Assembly: GCA_029718625.1 (NCBI GenBank)
Contig: CM056376.1
Location: 90,277,675-90,341,674, forward strand
Origin: Synaphobranchus kaupii
Lineage: Eukaryota > Chordata > Actinopteri > Anguilliformes > Synaphobranchidae
Direction: 5' to 3'
Length of the DNA stretch: 64,000 nt
Shown: positions 56,816 through 64,000 of the stretch, in pieces
Position numbering within the stretch: position 1 is the stretch's first letter
How the letters are laid out: each line of letters starts with the position of its first letter
Position numbers and translations under genes: made by a program
The notes under the pieces: generated by a model
The model's database searches: none
Told to the model about the DNA's origin: nothing
The model's input: the letters and a program-made list of their open reading frames with translations, nothing else

Positions 56816-57149
56816 TTTACTTAGAAATTCAGAAGGAAATATATTTTATAACAATGTGTGAAACATTTGCTTCCATTCTTCCTTAATAAAGGACAATTAA
56901 TGACACCTGTTTTTTCACAGAATGAATGAATTCTCCACACTGCTATTATTTTGAACACGCCCCTTTCAATGAATGAGTCAATTACTCAGAACAAGCAGCG
57001 TGCATGTCATGACAGTTGGGTCTGTTGTTTTTCTATTACACTACTACATTTACAAGTAAATTATTTGCCATGCAGAAATATCACTACTACTAATAACAGT
57101 GGTTCATCAGGTTACTGATGTTGTACTGCTATTTTTTTGAACACCACTG
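56155..57149 (-). mobile_element. Tc1-like transposon, 3'-truncated
   Basis: The outer 5' end is at 57149, reading on the minus strand CAGTGGTGTTCAAAAAAATA and then gcagtacaacatcag, with TA at 57150-57151. A second, inner copy (gttcaaaataatagcagtg) lies at about 56940-56960, giving the IR/DR layout. The transposase follows on the minus strand. Similarity ends near 56155 and no matching left terminal repeat was found, so the other end is lost. Confidence 0.85.
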
Positions 57150-57287
57150 TACATCTAGTGGAAAGCTTTTCCGGAAGAGTGGAGGCTGTTATAGCAGCAA
57201 ATGGGGGATTAACTCCAGATTAATGACCATGAATTTGGAATGAGATGTTGGATGAGCAGGTTTCCATATACCTTTGGCCTTGTAGTG
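57150..57287 (-). mobile_element. Terminal fragment of another fish DNA transposon
   Basis: On the minus strand it reads CACTACAAGGCCAAAGGTAT, atggaaacctgctcatcc, then ccccatttgctgctataac and agcctccactc. I know this as the end of a widespread fish DNA transposon, probably Tc1/mariner-type; the family name is uncertain. A TA (57288-57289) follows its outer end. It breaks off exactly at the TA where the Tc1 element at 57149 begins, so the Tc1 inserted into it. Confidence 0.65.
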
Positions 57288-57566
57288 TACTAAGTCGTAA
57301 TTATGAGTTACCGAGTTGTAATTATGATAAAGTTTCTCATAATTATGAGACACTTTTGGTGGAGTGAGCAGTTGTTTGCAGTTAGTTGTAACTTGTTCAC
57401 CCGATGCCATAGCTATGGATTTGTGCAATATCAGCTTGCTGGAGATAAAGTTTCATGAAGTTAGGCTACGGTGTGTGTACTGTTACGCCAGTACAGCTGC
57501 TGTTTTGAAGCAAATGGAGTAGATAGCTAGCTAGCTATCCATGATGGATGAAAACATTTTACTTAA

Positions 57567-58891
57567 AGGGTTAGTTCGGAATTTTGGACATAATGTCTCA
57601 ATTACGACTTACCCATGATGTAGTTGATTGATGGAAACCATTTTCAGATAATTCCATGCTGTCCCTTCTTTTGGACATACACACATTGCTAATGCTGGCG
57701 CAACTCGTAGGAAAGTAGTAGCATCCACTACCAAATGCACTTAAACACTCCACGGTGAACCCAAAGCAAATAAAATACGACAACAGTCTATCGGGGTTAT
57801 TTTCAGTGATTATACCATCATTTTTCAAGTCAGACTATCGTTGAATCCTTTACTTTGTGCTCACCTAAATTCTCAGTGGAAGTACGGTGTTAGTTTAGTA
57901 GCTAGGTAACGTAAAGTAGCCTATAGCTCTGCCGACCAAAAACAATATTGTGCGTGTGAAAGAATCAGACTCGTAGTATTGTTAGCTAACGTTCAGGTAA
58001 GATGGTATTTCGGTGTGTATTTCAAGGTTGTTCAAATCATGCAAAAGAAAATGGGCACCACAAAGTTTTCACCGATTTCCAGTGGAAGATCAACAAAGAA
58101 AACAGCTGTGGCTTCTTGCTGCTCGCATGGATGTCACCAATTGAGACTCTAAAAAAGTGTGTAGTGACCATTTCACAGAGGATGACTATGTGAAAATCAA
58201 AAAAGGACGGGCGGGACACCCTCTACTGAAGGAGACTGCTGTGCCATCACCTGTTTTTCTTCATGCACCGAAAACAACTGACGAGCAGGTAACTAATAAA
58301 TGATTGCATGCGTGATCTATCTATTCAGCTAGCTAGCTAGCTAGTTGCCACGATTGGGAAGTCATGGAAGTGGTCAAACTTTTCCTGCAAATTGGTAGCC
58401 AGTGTGCTTGCTTGTATATGCTGTGTTATTCTGTAGCATGTTTGTGTTTAGCTGACTTGTTGTCTACCAAATATGTAACTTTACGGAAAAACGGATTTTG
58501 TCGGCAACTGTGGAGTACAGCAGATAGCCTACAGGCAGATACCCTGGCTAATCTACAGCTAGCTCCGCCGCTGTACTTCCACTGAGAATTTAGGTGAGCA
58601 CAAAGTAAAGGATTCAACGATAGTTTGACTTGAAAAATGATGGTATAATCACTGAAAATAACCCCGATAGACTGTCGTCGTATTTTATTTGCTTTGGGTG
58701 CACCTTGGAGTGTTTAAGTGCGTTTGGTAGTGGATGCTACTAGTTTCCTACAAGTTGCGCTAGCATTAGCAATGTGCGTATGTCCAAAAGAAGGGACAGC
58801 ATGGAATTATCTGAAAATGGTTTCCATCAATCAACTACATCATGGGTAAGTCGTAATTGAGACATTATGTCCAAAATTCCGAACTAATCCT
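57567..58891 (+). mobile_element. Kolobok/T2-like DNA transposon, copy 2 (inverted relative to copy 1)
   Basis: Flanked by TTAA (57563-57566 and 58892-58895). It has the same AGGGTTAGTTCGG ends and the same terminal repeats of about 320 bp as copy 1, but the unique middle is in the opposite orientation: the THAP exon is on the + strand, and the 'tagctagctagctagttgcc' stretch is at about 58330. It is 1325 bp versus 1295 bp for copy 1. No transposase catalytic region is present. Confidence 0.75.
58002..58290 (+). pseudogene. THAP zinc-finger exon inside the TTAA element, copy 2
   Basis: The ATG at 58002 gives MVFRCVFQGCSNHAKENG, HHKVFTDF, then drifts out of frame. The later part of the THAP domain is readable in another frame as CSDHFTEDDY (the final Cys-x2-His intact) and KETAVPSPVF. 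A GT donor follows TDEQ at about 58290. Compared with copy 1, the His is kept here but the frame is broken by at least one indel. Neither copy alone encodes a whole domain. Confidence 0.6.
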
Positions 58892-58895
58892 TTAA

Positions 58896-60975
58896 TAATG
58901 AAAAAAAAAAATGTGCTAGATTTCTTTAACAAGTGGCGGAAATCGGCTTCCATAAAAACACTGTTTTTAGAGGTGAATATTTTAGGGCATAGCTGCATGC
59001 ATTTTACAAGATAAATACTATTTAGCATTTCAAGTGGGCTATTTGAAGGCAATGCATGTTCATAGTGTGTTTAAAGGTGCTGCATATTTTACTGTAGGAT
59101 AAAGGGGATTGCAAAATAGACAAGGGGGAACACTTATTTTTGAGGATAATGAACATTAGGGGGTGTTGCTGGTAATGCATAGGGGATATTGACTATATAC
59201 CTAAGGTCTATCAATTATGTAATTTCACTAATTAATCTCTGTAATGTGTGCTGTGGAAGACTTGCATTTAGAAAATATACCAAAAATACATTTGGAACAT
59301 ATTTTAAGCAACAAGACAAAAAGATGTGTCTCACAGAGACAGTAAGAGATAAAAAATAGGGTTTCACAATGTAAGTAGATCCATCTGTATAGTTTTAGCA
59401 TGTAAGTAATTAAAAGCCTGAGACCTTAGCACAGTCCCTCGGGCCACTGACTCTCAGCCGATATATAAATCCCCATTTGATTCCCTGTCCATGGCATTTT
59501 CTGTACTGTGATCCCACCTCTGTCTGTAACCTCCCTATTTTTCTCCTGCCAGAATAAAGTGCGGAAATACATTTTAAAAACCCTGCAATTCATGCAATAA
59601 GAGGCTTGCCTTTCCAGTGCTCAATATTAACTTTTTAAATTAGTAGCACTGGTGCTCCGAAACTCAAAATGTTAGGAGCACCAGCAAAAATTTAGGAGCA
59701 CCCATCAAAATTTAAGGAGCACCAGCCATTTTTTATTGAACAATGGGTAGTAGTGTATGTCTGTTAAAATTACAGTTACAAAAGTTGTGAATATTGGCAC
59801 ATGGGATACTCGGCCAGGTACACTTGAAGTCATTATATAGTTTGGTTAATGAACAATAGGCTTCTGAATACCTCCTTCCAGGCCCATAATGGGGTATTGC
59901 ATATACTTTTATTAGAAAAATAATTTAAAAATAATTATAGGTTTCAGAAAGCAGTGGTTCTGAATGTGTTTACATGGGTTCCCATTTCAAATACAATTGG
60001 ACTAAGGTCATTATGTGTTTTGGTTAAGTCTAATGGCAACATTACTTATTACTGAATAGCATATTATATGTCCATGATGAGTTATATAATATAGTTTATT
60101 AGAAAAATTTATTTTATATGAATTAAAGATTTCACAAATCAATAAAACTCTTGTAAGTTTTACTTGGGACTCTTCTAGATGATTTAGGTAATTATGTCAC
60201 CATTGAACCCTGGAACCTTCTGTGTATTTAATAACTAGCCTACTCGATCAGAATTAATCCAACATAGCTGCTGTATCTGCCTGTAGCCAGCATTTCCTGC
60301 ATGAAACTCAAATAATTCTCCATAATACCATTTCCAAATCACATGAGGTTTGCGTGCTAATACTTCCAAGCATCACTTTAGTGCAAATGAATTGAAATTA
60401 AAATTGTTTAGAGTTAAATCAGAGGGTGTGAAAAAATCCACAAATAGTATCCTTCCAGGACCAGATACCTTTGTCATCCCTTTTTTGACTTATTGCGTTG
60501 TGAATGAAAAATCCTTGAGCATTGTTCGTTGAGGCTTTGAAAATGAATGCACATAAATTTGTGATCATTTCACAAATCATGCTATGCAAAACGCAATTAT
60601 TTTCCAAATATGTGGTCTTAAGAAAAAAGTTATAAACGACTGAATTTCAATATCGAAATGCAAGCAATCATTACCATGGTGTTGCAAACGCGGTCGAGGA
60701 GGTTGCACCTTCCGAACCATGTTCACTTATTTTTTTGCGAAAAATGACGTGATTGCTTGAGTGAAAAAAAGCTGGTTTAGTTAGCTAACATAAGTTAGGG
60801 AATGCTAGCTCGCTAGAGGAAAAGATAAGCCAGTCTTTGACTGGAAGCAAGTGCTGCTGGTTGGGTGATGTTACCACTGTTAACCTAACAGGTGTATTCA
60901 CAAATGATCAGTAACAGGTCATAAACTGAGTACTTACAGAATTTAGTGCAAGCTAAATGCAGTTCTACCAAGCTA
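58896..60975. other. tafa5: Intron; diverged tandem repeat and repeat fragments
   Basis: About 59655-59730 carries three 'aggagcacc' units (tttaggagcacccatc, taaggagcaccagcc), a motif common in fish repeats. About 59790-59945 and 59970-60130 look like two diverged copies in direct orientation. No exon was seen. Confidence 0.45.
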
Positions 60976-62117
60976 AACTCCTCAAAAAAAGTTCGGAAAC
61001 GTTATTTCGGTCGATTATTCCTCCCCTTTAATAATACCAATTGGTATTGTATTTTATATCGCTGGAAAGCCTGATTAGTCACCTTTACAACGAGGTACAA
61101 CTTGTAAGGATCATGCATTCGTGGAATGAGCAACACAGCTAACCATGTGGGTAGCGGCCCAAAAAAATGTGCCAAAATCCCCTGCAATATTCTTCTGTTG
61201 GTATTCACTCTCGTTTTGAGCTTCAAGTGCTGGCAGGTGTATGCCAGTCACAGGTGTGTAAGCCTGCAATGACTGCCCTTCACCGTCAGGCCCGTTTGCG
61301 CTGGTGTCGACAGCACCGACAGTGGAACCTAAGAATGTGGGGCAACGTCATGTTCAGTGATGAATCAAGGTTCTGTCTGCGGAAGCTGGATGGCAGGATC
61401 AAAGTATGGAGACGGTGTGGAGAACGCTATGCAGATTGCTGCACAGATCGTGTGACACCTTTCAATGGGGGCAGTGTCATGGTGTGGGGCGGTATCTCTC
61501 TCACAGGCAAAACAGAACTTGTCATCATTGAAGGCAATCTCAATGCAGTGAGATATCGGAATGAGATTCTGAAGCCAGTGGCGATCCCATATCTCCAGAA
61601 TCTGGGTCCTAACTCCATCCTCCAGGATGACAACGCTCGCCCCCACAGAGCCAGGATCATCACAGAGTACCTCCAGAATTTGGGAGCAGTGTGTGACCGG
61701 GCTGGTGACCAGCATGAGGAGGAGGTGCCAAGCTGTTGTGACTGCGTATGGATCTTCCACATGCTACTGAGGTCCCTGACAGTGTAAAATGAATAAAGTG
61801 TAAAAATGGCCAATATGTGTTGTTTTTTCCTTATTACTGTGAGAGAGTGCAATCATCCAATCCACCAAGCAACTCAAAACGAGAGTGAATACCAACAGAA
61901 GAATATTGCAGGGGATTTTGGCACATTTTTTTGGGCCACTACCCACACGGTTAGCTGTGTTGCTCATTCCACGAATGCATGATCCTTACAAGTTGTACCT
62001 CGTTGTAAAGGTGACTAATCAGGCTTTCCAGCGATATAAAATACAATGCCAATTGGTATTATTAAAGGGGAGGAATAATCGACCGAAATAACGTTTCCGA
62101 ACTTTTTTTGAGGAGTT
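60976..62117 (+). mobile_element. Tc1-like transposon with intact ends
   Basis: TA-flanked (60974-60975 and 62118-62119). Terminal inverted repeats of about 245 bp start AACTCCTCAAAAAAAGTTCG and end in the complement cgaactttttttgaggagtt. They extend inward to the 'tattcactctcgttttgag' stretch (about 61203-61221) and its complement at about 61871-61891. Total 1142 bp, with a partly deleted transposase between the repeats. Confidence 0.92.
61209..61787 (+). pseudogene. Tc1-family transposase remnant, N-terminus and third catalytic motif deleted
   Basis: One open + strand frame includes ARLRWCRQHRQWN, FSDESRF (first catalytic Asp), SVMVWGGIS, a central region and LQDDNARPHRAR (second catalytic Asp). 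The usual [16 protein letters not shown] third motif is missing: after YLQNLGAV the frame jumps to CDRAGDQHEEEVPSC, which belongs further towards the C-terminus. The N-terminal helix-turn-helix domain is also absent, since the left terminal repeat abuts the catalytic part. The DDE triad is incomplete, so it is inactive, though it is open for nearly 200 codons. Confidence 0.88.
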
Positions 62118-62199
62118 TATATTCTACTAGAAATTATTCTAATTAATAGTGATGCAATGGAATCAACCAAAATAACACATTTATTTCTAAAATAAAAAA

Positions 62200-62436
62200 G
62201 TGTCACAAATATTCATACCCTTGTTTTTCTTACTTTGATCTCTCCATTCATAAGGATATCTTTCCGATATCTTTTTGGAAAAAGATTAACTTTTTAAGCA
62301 ATAACTTTTTCACTGAAAAATTGCATCATTATCTAAAACTTAATTTAGAATACAATATGGACAATTGCATGTATCATTTATTTTATACCTTTTTACTTGT
62401 CTTTATCAAGGGTGAGAATCATTTTGGAGGGCGCTT
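62200..62436 (-). mobile_element. Solo Tc1-like terminal repeat (degraded)
   Basis: The outer part, atcaagggtgagaatcattt then tggagggcgc, resembles the right end of the Tc1 at 28045-30548 (accaggggtgccaataattg, tggagggcac). An inner copy, cacaaatattcataccctt, lies about 200 bp away, as in an IR/DR repeat. No partner end or transposase was found. Confidence 0.45.
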
Positions 62437-64000
62437 GGAATGGAGGTTGTTGTAACTTGTAACTGGTCGTAGCTTTAGTGTCGAAATTGACCAATTTTAA
62501 GAACTCATGTCCATTATTTATTTGAAACTGCTACATACATTGCCATAGGTTATATTTGTGAATAGTCAATAGTCAGCATTTTAACAATTTGCGTAATTTG
62601 TTAAATAGTTTTTGTGTTTACGATTGTATTTATCTTTCAGTGAAATAAATATGCAAATTTTTAGTTACACAAAATTAACCCCCCCCACGTGCTCAAAATA
62701 TCGACCAACCTCTACCGGGCGCCACAGTTGCGTCCGCTCCACCTTCTCTGCACCAGTCCTGGATAAGCTTTTCCAGCAGAGCAAACCTATACTCAGTCCC
62801 ATGGAGGATCTGGGCCAGGGAAGGGGGGCGTGTCCAAGAGCGGGTGGGGTTAGAGACCAGCATGCTCGTTTGTCTACACATCTGTCAGCTGGTGAGAGGA
62901 CGTTCTCCTCCGATCAGCGTTTTGCTCCCGGGAAGGAAGTGAGAAGACACTTCTGCTGCATTGGCAAAATATCAATCATTGTAGTATAAAGGGCACTTTT
63001 CAAACCCACATAAATGAAGATCATATCCTGCATGCTTCTCTCCGATTACGGTACATAGAGAATCCCAAGAGGGCATCTAAAATGAGTGAACTAGCCTCGC
63101 CCCATTTTTGTTTCAAGAGTTCTTGGAGAGGATAAAACCAGGGTAAATGTTTGGTTGGACATGCTATGCATTTATAAATCTTGCTGGTAAGAGTCATTGG
63201 CTTGTTTCACACTTGGTACATCCCACTAAACACTTTCTCAGGGATTTTTGAATATCCATTGACTTTCTTCAGAGAGCTTAATATTCATTTCACGCCCTGA
63301 TTGGACAAGTGATAACTGAAAGGTGAATTGCTAATGATTTTTCATGCCACAATCCTCGTTTCCCTTTACATGTCCATGTCAATAGTGAGTTGAGATATAT
63401 AATCAAAATCTCTGGTGTTTTGATGATTCTACTATTTAAGAAAAAAACATTTAGTCACTGTTGCAATTGTAGGTGCTTTTGGAAACATCTCCTCATTGCT
63501 GCAGTAAATTGTGCAGAGGCCCGTGTGTTTTGTTTGCAGAGCTCAATAATAGAGATATTAATGGTCCTAACTGGATGGCCCTGGCCTTTGTCTCAGCCAT
63601 CAGTAAGTGCCTAAAGCAATTTAAAATGGATTGCCATTTCTCTGTCACAACCTGAACCAAAACAGGGTGCTCCTCATTGCTGGAGTCTGTGTGCTGTGCG
63701 TCGTATGATTGTTATTCTTATTTTCAATTTAGAAAGAATTAAAAGAAAATGGCATTTAATGAATATCTTATAACAGTGAATGTCACTTTCTCTTACTCTC
63801 TCATCCTTGAATAAATTGCATGCCTGTTACAATTTAATCCTGACTGGCTTTGCAATTGAAAAATAAGCATCCAACGCCATGGCAAGAAGAAGAAAATGTG
63901 AAAAGCAATATCACACTTTAACGTGGACCCTCATTTACTTTTATAATTTAATTATTTGTGATAATGGATGAATTTTATTATGCCTGAGACATTTGTTGAA
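62437..64000. other. tafa5: Intron; no exon or repeat recognised
   Basis: About 1.56 kb to the right edge. A CpG-containing stretch at about 62690-62935 lies near a short C-run (62680-62687). No TAFA exon was found, so exon 2 should lie beyond this edge if the gene is complete. Confidence 0.45.

Noticed and set aside
51445..64000. tafa5 exon 2 (shared LAAGTCEIV-type exon)
   Set aside because: I looked for its conserved coding pattern with an AG acceptor on the + strand and did not find it; it probably lies beyond the window.

Overview
This is a vertebrate, almost certainly teleost fish, genomic window. It is AT-rich with scattered CpG-rich patches, long (CA)n tracts and many fish-type transposons, and has no operon-like gene packing. 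It holds only two pieces of host protein-coding gene that I can support. Both are on the + strand and both appear to be alternative first coding exons of one gene, tafa5 (fam19a5). Exon 1a (19712-19823) encodes an N-terminus like vertebrate TAFA5 isoform 1, and exon 1b (51354-51444) one like isoform 2. Both end in phase 1 at a GT donor, as required to join the same exon 2. I did not find exon 2 or the cysteine-rich TAFA domain, so the gene should continue past 64000.

Layout. 1-290: 62-bp minisatellite cut by the left edge. 291-18900: upstream DNA with a CpG-rich block (about 4.7-5.85 kb), a THAP-encoding TTAA-flanked DNA transposon (6539-7833), two adjacent foldback MITEs (14856-15210) and a Sleeping Beauty-type Tc1 terminal repeat relic (17608-17754). 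18900-19823: promoter/5'UTR and exon 1a. 19824-50380: intron of the exon 1a transcript, carrying a Tc1 element with a 1.7-kb unrelated middle (28045-30548), three T2/Kolobok-like elements (31.2-33.9 kb), a hairpin (36.8 kb), a tRNA-derived SINE with a 16-bp target duplication (41602-42004), a CpG-rich patch (42.05-42.35 kb), a hAT MITE with a perfect 8-bp duplication (43797-43989), a 5S-derived SINE (45320-45790), a 500-N assembly gap (45851-46350) and a deleted Tc1 (47814-48357). 50380-51444: promoter/5'UTR and exon 1b. 51445-64000: intron shared by both transcripts, with two more Tc1 copies, a second THAP-bearing TTAA element in inverted orientation (57567-58891) and other repeat fragments.

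Functionally, the window is a promoter-choice region. Two promoters about 31.6 kb apart would supply different signal/anchor segments to one secreted chemokine-like neuropeptide. Everything else recognisable is mobile or simple-sequence DNA. The two inverted copies of the THAP-bearing element bracket both promoters. Gene and family names rest on recognition from memory of protein and terminal-repeat sequences, not on a search.
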